64,000 bases of DNA from Salminus brasiliensis (Eukaryota; Chordata; Actinopteri; Characiformes; Bryconidae): assembly GCF_030463535.1 (NCBI RefSeq), contig NC_132879.1:39524597-39588596 (forward strand), written 5' to 3'. Positions 49,058 to 60,989 of this stretch are shown here, in pieces. The translations under genes and the position numbers were made by a program. The notes beneath the pieces were generated by a model. That model worked only from the letters and a program-made list of their open reading frames with translations, was not told the origin of the DNA and ran no database searches. Numbering within the stretch: the first letter of the stretch is position 1; each line of letters begins with the position of its first letter.

Positions 49058-52000
49058 ATGCAAACCGCAGCTCTGGTTAATCGACTTTTATGTACCCACG
49101 ATGGGCGAATGGAACTTGAGGACTTGTATGGGCAACTATCTGGACTGGCATTAAAGGATGAAGTAGAAAATTTACTTAAAGACACAGACATGTTTGTGAC
49201 CACGGGTGAAGAAAACGAAGTGGTGGTTGCCAAAACCAGGCTGAGGCTGTGTAGAGCCAGGGAGTGTCAAGGCTGCAGCCACCTCCACCTGTGTAAAATG
49301 TACCTGTTGGGAGACTGTCCTTATGGTAAAGGAAGGTAAGGCAGTTTCATTTGCCAGGCATGTTTATGTCTATCATAGCCATATCCATGTTTAAACAAAG
49401 AGTAATAGAGTAAGAAAATGTTTGGCAACATTGGTAGAAATCAATATTCTCCCAAACAGGCGAGGGTGCCGCTTCTGCCATGATCTTTACACAGGACATA
49501 ATGTCAGTGTGCGACGCCAACACAATCTGCTGGAACTGGATCGCAGCGAGCTGTGTGTTATACTTCTTCAAAATGACAACAGCCTATTGCCTCAAGTAAG
49601 ACTCTTCTTTAATGTACTATTTCTATGTGGATAACCTGCAACCAAATCAGATTTCACCAACGTCTAGTAAAATGATTGTTGCTATATTGTTGCTATTAAC
49701 TTTGTAGTTATATACTGACTGTATATGCAATATTTATCAGCAATGCTCTACCACCTTTAAACAGCCTGGCAGCACACACCTGGACATGGTAGAGCCATTA
49801 TAGAATCAGGTCTGCCAATTTGGGCAACTCCTGGCAAGGGGGCTGATGCCTTCCTCTTATTAAATTCTTAGTGTTTTTTTTGTTTTTTTCTCAGTTTACA
49901 GTTCACAAGTCCAACAGTGCCAACAGGCCTATTTGGGAAGGCCACAAACTCATGTGCTGTTTAGCAATTGATCCTGAATAATAAATGAGTTGAACCATAC
50001 GATGGTCTCCAAACAACCTTGAGACAAGGAGAATTTCCTGATCAATTAAGTCAATAATTAGAAGACTGTATCTTCTAAACAGAAGGGCTAATTAATGGGC
50101 TATTGCTTTATGGTTGACTTTGCTCAGGGATTTGGCCTCAGAGTAAACAGACAGTTACACTGTACAATGTAATTCTCACTTTGCTACTTTTCCACTAACA
50201 CACTACTATTAAGACATAAGTATAAAAAAAAAAAAAAAAAGAAAGCAATACATAAGTAAAAATAAATAAATAAATAACTATATAGACACTAAAGGCAAAA
50301 CTGAACTAGAGGCAAAATATATGTAAAAAAAGAACTACAGACATATAAAGAGGTAGACATCAATAATTAAACTTATAAAAATGGCATAAAAGCCTAGTTA
50401 TAACATGCACTGTGCACTATTGCAAATAGTAGTAAGACATCAGTGAATGGACGAGTTTACATTTAGTTGAGTAAAGTTAAATAACTATATTTTTGTGTGT
50501 TGGCAGGAGGTTAATCAGCTAGAGTGATAGGAAAAGCGGCAGTGTTTTGATGGGGTCGTTCACACCTAAAGCCACACCTGATGGCCTGTGGGTAGAAACT
50601 GTTTGTGAGACTTGTTGGACTTCACAAGCCTGTAATGTTTGCTTGATGGTAAAAGTGTAAAGAGGCTTGTTTAGGGTGGCAATCTCATCCACCTTGACGG
50701 GTGGAGCTATGTTGACAGACATTTTGATGCTCTGATGCCAATGAAATCTATCCGAGGTGTTTTATAACCTAGGTAGCCACTTAAAGGCCAGAGTACACCA
50801 ACCAAACATATGTAAACAAGCATGAGTAAACACAGGTACCTGGTTGCCGTGCCATGCTTATGTTTGTGTTAGATACTAGGACATTCTCTCTCAATTCCCT
50901 TTTTAATCTGTCTTGTCTGTGTAATTGGGTGTTATCGGTGAGTGTGTTCCAGATGCGTTACAGCATTAATCTTTGAGTAGGGTAGCACAAAAAGTATGCA
51001 AGCCTGTGGCAAACATAAGTGCCGTTACTTTAAAAGTCTTTATTCCCTATAAATAGTGTTTTTAACATGATGTGGAAGGGGTTTAGAACACTATGATTCT
51101 GTTTACACTTGCCATTAAAATGAATCCACAGTGTGACCAGTTGATTTTCCTTTCTCGCATAAAAAAAGAAAACCAATCATTTCCCTTTTAAAACAAAATC
51201 CACGGTAATTTTCTCATATTAATGTTTTTGTCATATTAATTGTTTACCGCTTGCCTGACGGAATCCCAACACACCTCCAAATGTGGTTTCAGTGATCAAA
51301 TCATAATACGATTACACCTGGCTTTTCATGTAGACAGGTGAAATTCAAACATGATTCCACCACCATCTTAATGCCAGGTGTAAACAAAACACCAAAGCAT
51401 CTGATGAATAAAGTTTATGCTTATAGTTTACAGCAAATTGACCCGGCCATGTACGTACGCAAATGATTTGTTGGACTACTGTTTTTTAGTGTTTTAGTGT
51501 TTTTTTACAGTTTTAGCTTTGTAGAAGTTGCACTATACCAAAACACTGTACCTAAGATTACAGGAAAAATGCTGTATATTTAAATTTGAATAAATTGTCT
51601 CTGAGATTACAGACTGACCAGTTGTAGAGCTGTACTGAAAATGACATTAGTAACCAATGGCACAATGTGCACTCAGGTGTGTTTTACATATAACAAAGGC
51701 AGCGGTGATTATGGGCACTGTCCTGATAAAGAGGCTTGTAGAAGACTTCATGTCTGTGAGAACTACATCAGAGGAACCTGTGATGGCAGCACTGGATGCA
51801 GCCGATGCCACGACCTCTACGAGCCTCATCCAATGAAAACCCTCCAGGCCAAAGGAGTTCCTAGCCAGCTGATGGGATCTGTGCTGACAGCATACAAGAA
51901 TATACTTTCAATCTGGGATTCTAATAGAGCTAAGAGCATGAGCACTCCAATCAACACATCAGGTATTATATGCAATAATTAATCAGTGTTATAGTCTAAG

Positions 52001-55000
52001 ATGTTGAGGTCATATACTATCAAATAATAATGATGATAATGATGGTAATAATGATAATAAGCACAGCACAGGGGTTGGGTCCCAAAGAACCAGGTTCTTG
52101 CCAGGTTTTGTTATTTTCCTGAAAAAGCACACCAAATTAAAGTTTCCCATGAATTGAGAAGTTTTGTATGTTAATGCAACCCTCATTTAACACATCACAT
52201 TTTCTGTTGGTTTTATATTACAGAGAAATCAGAGATATGCCCGTTCCACCTCAAAGGATTCTGCAAACAAGGAAGTAAGTTGTGCTTCTCATTGACTATA
52301 ACAGCATTTTTGTAATAGACACAGAGTCATTTTTAATCCTGCTATTGTTCATGTTTTTTGTTTTTTTACAGACAGATGTCGGCAGGTTCATTTCTATTTG
52401 CCTTATAAGTGGGAAGGCAGAGAAAGACACGGTTGGAAGGTTCTGCCAGATAATGAAGAGATAGAACGAGCATTCTGTGACCCTACTAAGAAATACAGGT
52501 GTTTACTGCAAAGCTTTTTATTCTACATAACATATTACAGCTACAATCAAAAGCATTCACCAAGTTCAACACAAAATGACACTAGTAATGACTACTGCAG
52601 TCTTAGAATTATTCAATCCCTCCTAAGAGCACACATTTGCAAAGCAGGTAGCAAATCAGGGGCTTCATTTGCATCAGGTGTGCTTATGACTAAACAAATA
52701 CAAGTAACTTGGACTGGCTAGGGATTTGTTGACTGACATTTGAGTGCATGGTAGATATGTTACGAGAGTTGTCTAGAAAGTGCGGAGAAATAATTGTTGC
52801 CTTGCACAAACAAGGAAAAGGATGCAAAAAGAGAGCAAAGCACTAAAATGTTCCTAGAGTTAGAGTTGGAGTAGCTGTTGGAGGCCCACTAAACGCTGAA
52901 GGTCTCCATGCCTATACACCTCTCCTGACCCAAAAGCACAAGAAAAGTCAGCTCCAATCTGCTCAAAACCAAATGAGTAAGCTTTGCTCTGTGGAGCGAT
53001 GGAACAAATGGATCAGCTGTATGTCTGAAGGAGGAAGAATAAAGCATACCCTGAAAAGAACATCCTGCTTACAGTGAAGAATGGCTGTGTTTCTAGGGCT
53101 GCTTTGCTTCTTCTGGAACTGGAAACCTTCAGCATGTGGAGGGCAGGATTGATTCAATGATGTATCAGGCAAAAAAAAAATGGGACAGAAATTATACATT
53201 AGACATGATGAATTAAAACTGATGAAAGATTGCAATTCCAGTTTCTTCTAAAGTCAAAACCTCTCTTGTTTTGTGCATTCTCAGTGATGGTACCGCACAG
53301 GTATACTTTGACACTATGACTCAAGGTTTCACAGAAGTCCGTCGTCTCTCCACTTTTTCGTCAGTGCTTAATCCCACCTTCATCCTCACCACCACTTGGA
53401 TCTGGTACTGGGAGGATGAGAATGGGAACTGGATCAAGTATGGATCATCTGTAAGTGTCACTCCAGAGAACTTTTAAAATACAAAATTTGCGTAGAGCAG
53501 ATGTAGTGTCACTCACTGACAATTACAATTCTAAAAGATGCCAAAGAAACTGGATGTTATTAATTCATGTAGATCCAAAATGCCATTACTTATATTTATG
53601 TTCTTTTATTGCTACTAGAATGGGGCACACCATTCATCTTCCATTAGCAGTGAGGACCTGGAAAGGAAATACCAAGAAGATAGCAGCGCTACGATCGAGT
53701 TCACAGCAGGCCAACATTTTTATGAGCTCAACATGCAAGGTTGGCTAAATAGTCTTTTGTTGTTGTTTTACCTGCTACATTTATCAGAACATGCTGTACA
53801 CTGCATTTTAGGAATTTTAGACTTGGTAAGAACTCTTCTTGGTAAGAAGAATGTATGTATGTATGTTGACGAATGTATCAGACGAATGTATATGAATATG
53901 TTGACGAATGTATCAGAAGAATGTATATGATGACCAGATTGAAGATAATGTTTCTTTTACATTTTCTAGATTTCAACAACTTGGTTTTATGTTACTTTTC
54001 CAGAAATGATTCAGTCTAACAAAAACATTGGCACTAAAAGGCTGGTAAGGAGGAGACCTTTGTTTCTCACAGCAGAAGATGCACAAAGGATCAAAACAAG
54101 GTACACAAATCCAACAAAGGTTTATTTAAACACATATTGCATATGTCAGCTTACTGAAACTGTACTGTAAAACCTCACTGACAGTATCTGAAAGGGAATC
54201 CTTTAAATATATAAACGTGCATTCATTTAAGTCAACAAAATGCATTTTGAAGTAATAATGTGCATTTACATACTTATTTAATATTCAGGTCATATTAAAT
54301 GTGAATATTGAAAAGTATTTTTTTTCTTAGTCAAAGGGAGTTCAGTGGCCGTTTACAAAATTTGCCTCGTCACTGGGATAAAACCAAAATGCCTGAAACT
54401 GGTTTCCAGGTAAATCAAGCCTTCATTACCAGGGTTTGAAACATTAAGACATTTGATTCAAATGTATAATGAAATGAATATTCAATAGAAAACTAATACA
54501 ATTCATTAAAATGCATTTTGTTGTTTTCTCAGTTCTGCCAAAATTCTTTGTTTTTCCCCAGACAGTTCTAGTATAATATTCCAGCATAATATTCTATCCA
54601 ACAACAGTGTCAAAACGAAGCCTATAAGGCGTCATGAGCTGCGTTTTAATGCATGTTTTTCTTTCCAGAGAGTTCTCCTGAGGAAACCATCTGAGGAGTA
54701 TAAGAAGGTTATTGAGCTCTTTAATCAGACAATGTCAGGATTCAATGTGAAGAGCATTGAGAGGGTGCAGAACCAGGACTTATGGAACGTTTTTCAATGG
54801 TAGATGATGTGGTCTTAAAATCATGGATCCCTTGAAAATGTTGTTACTTTTTCTGTTTCATGACACTGGATTGGTCCGTTTCTGCCTGTTACAATTTTAT
54901 ATAAGCTCATCAAGCTGATGGTGAGCTAAATCATTAGGACAGGAGAGACACTAAACCGTATAGTGCATGAGACAGAATGGGACAAGTCCTATAGCATGAT

Positions 55001-58000
55001 GTAGACAGTCATTGTCTATGAGCTCAAACAAGCTTTGACTTTAAAGGTCTTTTGTGTGTCTCATACAGGCAAGGTGACATCCTGAGTAAGAAAACTGCGG
55101 GAAAGGAAAACACAAAACTTCTGTTCCATGGCACGAAGTCTAAGCATGTCGATGCCATCTGCCAGCAGAACTTTGATTGGAGAATATGTGGAGTTCATGG
55201 AACAGCATATGGAAAAGGTGGGTTACAGATATACACACGTGGACAAAATTGTTGGTGCCCCTCGGTTAAAGAAAAAGAAACAATGGTCACAAAAATGAAT
55301 CTGACAAAAGTAATAATAAATAAAAATGCTATGAAAATGAATCAATGAAAGTCAAACATTGCTTTTCATCCATGCTTCAACAGAATTATTTAAAAAAAAT
55401 AAACTCATGAAACAGGCCTGGACAGAAATGATGGTACCCTTAATATTTTTTTGCACAACCTTTTGAGGCAATCACTGCAATCAAACGATTCCTGTACCTG
55501 TCAATGAGACTTCTGCACCTCTCAGACAGGTATTTTGGCCCACTCCTCATGAGCAAACTGCTACAGTTGTCTCAGGTTTGAAGGGTGCCTTTTCCAGACG
55601 GCATATTTCAGCTCCTTCCAAAGATGCTCAATAGGATTTAGGTCACGGCTCATAGAAGGCCACTTCAGAACAGTTTTCCACAGCACATTTCTCTCTAGAA
55701 TCCCTTGATAGTCTTGAGATTTTATTGTACTCTGCAAAGATTAAAGACACCCTGTGCCAGATGCAGCAAAGCAGCCCCAGAACATAACAGAGCCTCCTCC
55801 ATGTTTCACAGTAGGGGCAGATATCCTTCATTTTTCCGCCTGTGAACATAGAGTTGATGTGCCTTGGCTTCCATTTTTGTCTCATCATTTGCATCAACAT
55901 GTAGTTTGGCAAATTCCAGTCTGGCTTTTTTATGAATTGTTTTCAACAATGGTGTCCTCCTTGGTCATCTCCCATGAAGTCCACTTTGGCTTAAACAACA
56001 ACGGATGGTGTGATCTGACACTGATGTTCCTTGAGCTTGAAGTTCCCCTTTAATCTCTTTAGAAGTTTTTTTGGGCTCTTTAGTTAACAATTGTATTATC
56101 CATCTGTTTGATTTGTCAATTTTCCTCCTGTGGCCACATCCAGGGAGGTTGGTACAGTGCCATGGATCTTAAATTTCTGAATAATATGTGCAACTTTAGT
56201 CACAGGAACATCAAGCTGCTTGGAGATGGTCTTATAACCTTTACCTTTAACATGCTTGTCTATCAGTTTCTTTCTAATCTCCTGAGACAACTCGTTCCTT
56301 CACTTCTTCTGGTCCATGTTAAGTGTGGTACACACCATGTCACCAAACAGCACAGTGACTACCTATAACCCTATATATAGGCCCACTGACTGACCGACAC
56401 CTGTGTCGCTAATTAGTGGACACACCTTGATTTAACATATCCCTTTTGTCACATCATTTTTGTCCAGGCCTGTTTAATGAGTTTATTTTTTTTAAATAAT
56501 TCTGTTGATGCATGGTTCAAAATCAATGTCGGATTTTCATTTGTTCATTTTCATAGAATTTTTATTTATTAGTACTTTTGTAGTAAGTTATTTCTGTGAC
56601 CATTGTGGGATTCAATTACCCCAGTCTAAAACATGCCTCAATCTGCTGTGTTTTCTTTTCCTTTAAGAAGCATTTAGCAAGAATTGGTATATTCTCCTAC
56701 AGTTAAGGAGAATAATCCATTCTTATACAGTTGCCATTGATATAACTCTGAGTACTATGAAAACTATAAATATGAAAACAATGTGGTAAAAATAGCTCAT
56801 TTTGAGTTTATTGATTACTTCATGAGAACCCACTCATTTATATATGTCCACCAATTCAGCCTACTACAGTAAGCCATTCAATTTAGTCTATTTTTAGTTC
56901 TCATTTAGCTGTCTTGTATACTGTGTAAATGATTCTGAATGAATAGACCAACAGAAATGCTCTAAATAATTTGGAATAAACTAATTTACACTTGCATTCA
57001 AAGTTAAGAACATTCTTGCATTCTCCTGTAAAGTCATTATTTTGGAGATACGTTTTTCATTGGACAGCAACTTTATATTTAATTATAATATTTAATTTAA
57101 TCATCCTAGAAAAATATTTAGAACATTTTGACATAAACCTTTTGATCAACATGTCTTTAACATGCAAAAAGTATTATTTTGTCAGTAGTTTTTCACTGGC
57201 ACTACATATTAGTACTCTGAGAACTAATTGTCCTTTATCTAATTTAAACTTATTATTTAATGTTAACTATTATTGTACTATTATAAACTCTTTCAAGGCA
57301 TTTTTAGAAGCTTTTTTTTGCATCATTAGTGCATTAATTTGTACAGGAATATTAAATCTCAGAAAATGCACAGAATTAATATTGAATATTGTATTCTTAC
57401 AGGGAGTTATTTTGCCAGGGATGCCAGCTACTCCCACAGATACACTGATGATTCTGGAACTCGGTGCATGTTTGCTTGCCTGGTACTGGTAGGAGAATAC
57501 ATCAACGGACATTCCAGCTATGTACGTCCTCCCTTGAAGGATGGAGAGGATACCGTTTTCTATGACAGCTGTGTAGATGACATCAACAACCCCTCCATAT
57601 TTGTTGTGTTTGAGAAGCATCAGGTTTATCCTGAGTACTTAATTCAGTATGATGATCAGCATGCAGTTATCCCTCCGATTATCCAAAACCCCCCAAAAGT
57701 GGCCCCTCCTGCCCGCACTCTCCACTCAGCCCACCTGTTGCCATTCAATCAGCTATCCAAACCCATTACAACCAGAGGTTCCGCCAGAACCTCACAGCCA
57801 AAAATGCAAACTTTGACCAGATCATCTCGAGCATTTGGTTCAATGACATCTTTAGCAAACCTTTCCATTAATGCCAGTGACTCATTTGAACAACAGAATC
57901 CCAGACCACAAAGGTCCAATCTGACACATGCAACTAGACAGTTTGGTTCTTTAACAAATTTGTCAATGCATGCTGGTGCTTTGCCCACACTCAGCCTGCA

Positions 58001-58082
58001 TTCCAGACCTCAAGCTAGGTTTCCAAGGGCCAGGCCTGACACTAAGAGCTCTACAGTGAATCATCAGTCTTGGGTGGTCTAG
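49058..58082 (+). CDS. parp12: PARP12-like mono-ADP-ribosyltransferase, gene C
   Basis: Twelve exons: 49058-49335, 49460-49595, 51677-51962, 52224-52274, 52372-52498, 53285-53450, 53619-53739, 54004-54100, 54331-54409, 54669-54799, 55069-55217 and 57403-58082, giving ~766 residues. An upstream in-frame ATG at 48965 would add 31 residues. I prefer 49058 because [20 protein letters not shown] lines up with the starts of A, B and ZAP. All five CCCH fingers are intact (finger 5: C-x7-C-x5-C-x3-H across exons 4-5). WWE text includes [15 protein letters not shown]. His511, Tyr543 and Ile606 form the H-Y-I triad. The catalytic domain is close to gene A ([19 protein letters not shown]). The tail is basic and Ser-rich with a repeated FGS motif, and ends in SWVV with no CaaX box. 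Intron 11 is long and holds a Tc1 relic. Confidence 0.9.
50219..50280. repeat. A-rich and AAAT-type simple repeat
   Basis: A run of about 17 A at 50224-50240 is followed by TAAA/AAAT units, in intron 2 of gene C. Confidence 0.7.
50500..50740. repeat. Probable interspersed repeat remnant
   Basis: GATGGCCTGTGGGTAGAAAC and CCTGTAATGTTTGCTTGATG resemble a repeat common in teleost genomes. Family not identified. In intron 2 of gene C. Confidence 0.4.
51677..51962 (+). CDS. parp12: Gene C exon 3: zinc fingers 3 and 4
   Basis: [20 protein letters not shown] and [20 protein letters not shown] keep all zinc ligands. DNA similarity to gene B exon 3 is high, including silent sites. The linker after the fingers is shorter than in A and B. 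Confidence 0.88.
52740..53180 (+). mobile_element. Decayed Tc1-like transposon in intron 5 of gene C
   Basis: Shares TGACCCAAAAGCACAAGAAAA and the CTGTGGAG...GAACAAATGGA block with the relic at 9160-9720. Heavily broken. Confidence 0.65.
53864..53932 (+). repeat. Two-copy 35-bp tandem repeat
   Basis: TGTTGACGAATGTATCAGA followed by a GAATGTATATGA end occurs twice with a period of 35, in intron 7 of gene C. Confidence 0.8.
55225..56630 (-). mobile_element. Degenerate Tc1-like element in intron 11 of gene C
   Basis: The end at 55233 (GTGGACAAAATTGTTGGTGC) is a Tc1-type terminal repeat. On the minus strand an N-terminal transposase piece is open at 56096-56290 ([20 protein letters not shown]). 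The opposite terminal repeat is lost. A related copy is at 60990-62180. Confidence 0.8.
57403..58082 (+). CDS. parp12: Gene C exon 12: catalytic C-terminus and basic tail
   Basis: Starts with [12 protein letters not shown] and contains [18 protein letters not shown]. The tail from about residue 625 is Pro-rich, then Arg/Ser-rich. Two related stretches, [17 protein letters not shown] and [15 protein letters not shown], about 40 residues apart, look like an internal repeat. Confidence 0.9.
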
Positions 58083-58115
58083 TAACACGGTCAAAGAAAG
58101 ACTACTTGACCAACC

Positions 58116-58121
58116 AATAAA
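58116..58121 (+). promoter_or_regulatory. Possible polyadenylation signal of gene C
   Basis: AATAAA only 33 bases after the stop. A second AATAAA at 58315-58320 is an alternative. Confidence 0.45.
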
Positions 58122-58400
58122 ATGGTAAATATTAAAACTATTGGGCCATGTGAAGCCACAAAAGAAGTCACAATCCAATGAGAATACAGACATCAACACT
58201 ACACTAAGTTTTTTTTCAAACTTGACATGGCAAGATGCTAAAACATTAAAGAATGGAAGGTCATTCAGGACATTCTATTTATAATAACTTTTATTTAATA
58301 TATATATATATATAAATAAAAAACATATATTATGTTTCTTATTGCTAAGGCCATATACTTTTCCCATATACTCTCAGTTCTCCAGGCTTTTCTGTCTCAG

Positions 58401-59001
58401 TGTCAGGCCCTCGTATCACGCTCTCCCCTGGGCGATCCCAGGACTCCACCCACAGGCCCATATGAGGACTTACCCCTCTTTTCGTGATTTACGGCACCTG
58501 AGACTGCGGCTTATTAAACCCAGTCCATGACTAGAGGGTGCCATGAATTAGCTGTGCTGCAACCTCTGTACTGCTGCAGTCCATGGGCAGTTCAAGGGGA
58601 AAGTATTCTGATCCTGGCATTTCCTGTCTGGTCTAATGTCTGGTAATCTTGTTTGTCATGGTAATTTGATTCTGTTTTTGTTTATCTTGCCCCCCCACCC
58701 CTTTTCGTCGAAGACCTGCTTCAAGATTTGGTTCATTGTTTTTACAAAGCTTGTTTTGTGTTTGGTTTACCACCACGTCCAAGCCCCTGCCTAGCAATTA
58801 GCTTTTCTTGTATGTTTTCTTTTTTCCCCTATATCTTGCTCAGCTTCCTCCCAGTCCCAGGTGTGTTTTTGCTGCACCCCTAGTTAAATTCTGTTTTCTG
58901 GTTATTGCTTGTTACATGGCCCTGTTTTTATTAAAGTCTTGCATCATTCATCCCTGCAAGTGTTTCCTTGTTTTCACTGCCACGCCTGACTCAGCATGAC
59001 A
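58401..59001 (+). mobile_element. Solo LTR
   Basis: A TGTCAGGCCC...CATGACA unit of about 600 bases with CCTGCAAGTGTTTCC near the end, as in the other LTRs. Flanks CTCAG and CTCAC give an imperfect target duplication. Confidence 0.7.
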
Positions 59002-59800
59002 CTCACAGTTTGAGGAGTAGGAGTCATGCCAGTGTTTTGAGTTTATTACATTGTCATGATTTGCTCAGAATTTTTTTTCAGACACCAACCAGATATACAT
59101 ATTTAAGCATGTGCTCTAAGGCCTCAAACAAGTATATTTACACATACATAACTTTTGCATATTTTCTCTGATGTCTGAGCAGTCCAACACTTAATTTGTA
59201 CAGGCCTTCCTAATAATCATTCAAACAATTATCTAATCAGTTAATTTTGTTGCAGCATTAAATACATTAATGCAGATACTGGTCAGCGGCATCATGTTAT
59301 ATTCATATCACCCCTCAAAATAGGGAAAATGTGATCTTGGTGATTTTAAGCATGGTGCAAGTGTTGATGCCATAAGGGCTCCTCTAAGCAGCTGCCTAGC
59401 TCTGTAAATTTAAATAATTTAGGTCCACAAAGCAGGGGAAGGCTATAGGAATATGGGGTTTAACTGTTCTAATCAGCAGTAACACATGTACAGATATCTT
59501 CAAGTCATCCAAAGAAACACTCAACAATATTCAGCATCAGAATTTTTAAAAGAACATCTAAAGTCTGTTGAGTCATGTGTACTGATAAATGTAAAAATAT
59601 GTTTTTGGCTACAATATGCAAAGGTATGTTTGGAGAAAAAAGGGTGCTGAACTTCATGAAAACAAAACCCCAACTGTTACGCATCACAAGACAACCACAT
59701 TCACTATTAGTGTTGGACACAGCTGGAATTTGGCCTATGCCTTTTACCCCATACACATATGCATACTAGTGAACAAAACACACACAGTAATACAGTGAGC
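59002..59800. other. Intergenic DNA, no gene seen
   Basis: No exon or clear repeat recognised. Confidence 0.5.
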
Positions 59801-59806
59801 ATGCAT

Positions 59807-59958
59807 CCTCAGAGGAGTAGGCAGACACTGCTGCAGCACCCAGGGATCAGAGAGGGTTAAAGGCCTCGCTCAAGGGCCCAACAGTGGCAACTTAGCAAAC
59901 CAGGGTATCAAACCCACAACTCTGTCATCAATAACCTTGTCATCAACCACTGCCCCAT
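59807..59958 (-). mobile_element. tRNA-derived SINE fragment, inverted
   Basis: GCTCAAGGGCCCAACAGTGG is the reverse complement of the middle of the SINE copies on the + strand; the box B region is diverged. Confidence 0.7.
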
Positions 59959-60119
59959 GGGATCATGTGATCATGCTTTTCACTTGTGTTACAGCCAGTG
60001 GTACAAGCAAGAATGGATTTAATTAAATAAAATTCAGGAAGCAAACAAATCATCTAATTAAAAAAAAGGATAAAAATACTAAACAAACTACACTGACCTA
60101 GTGTACACCAAGAAGCACA

Positions 60120-60980
60120 AGCTGGGCTGTTTTGTGCATAAATGCATAAACATGCAACCATTAATGAAATGTGTGGGCTAAGAGACCATAAAGGTGTTTT
60201 AAAAAATTGTCTTACTTGTCCTACTAAGCAATCCAAAGAAGGGTGCAACAAACATACTCACATAATGAATCAAAATCACCAACAATTAGTTATTAGAAGC
60301 AAGCAAGGGCATTCAAGAACTTCAAGGAGAGAGGTTCAGCTGCAGTCAATAAGGCTTCAGGATGCTTAAAAAGTACAGCAAGCGCTAGAATCTCCTAAAA
60401 AAGGATGCAGCTATGGAATCGGGTCACCACCAGTGCAGAGCTCAGAAATGACAGAATGCAGGTGCGAGGGCTTCTGCACGCAGTTAGGCGAAAGCTTTTG
60501 GAGGATAGCTTGATGTCAAGAAGGGCAGCAAAGAAGCCACTTCTCTTGAAGGAAAGCATTAAGGACAGACAGACATTCTGCAGGACGTTTAGGAATTGGA
60601 CTGCAGAAGCCTGGGGTGAAGTTATTTTCTCTGATTAAGTTTGGGACTTCTGGAAAATTGATTCTCCGGAGAAGAAAGATAACCACTACTATGAGTCTTA
60701 TCATACCAACAGTGAAGCATCCTGAGATTATTTATGTGTGGGTTTGCTTTGCATCCAAGGGAGTGGGAAAATCTTGCCTAAGGACACTGCCATGAATAAG
60801 GCGTGGTCTCAAAACATCCTCCAAAAACAATTTCTCCTAATGATCCAGGAGCAATTTGGTGAGAAACAAAGTTTTTCCAGCATGACTGAGCAACATGTTA
60901 CAAGACATAAAAACCTGTGGTCAATCCTCAAAATGACAAACAAAAACACAGAAACTGTGATCAGCTCCAAGCACTAATTA
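60120..60980 (+). mobile_element. Decayed Tc1-like transposon
   Basis: A readable piece at 60405-60638 (RRAAKKPLLLKESIKDRQTF, then EAWGEVIFSD) corresponds to the region around the first catalytic Asp. Stops and frameshifts follow. Confidence 0.7.
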
Positions 60981-60989
60981 GGCAAGAAT

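Noticed and set aside
15498-58082. Calling the genes ZAP (zc3hav1) rather than PARP12
   Set aside because: The H-Y-I catalytic triad is kept in all three, while ZAP has lost it. The CaaX boxes are ZAP-L-like, so the name is from family resemblance, not a tree.
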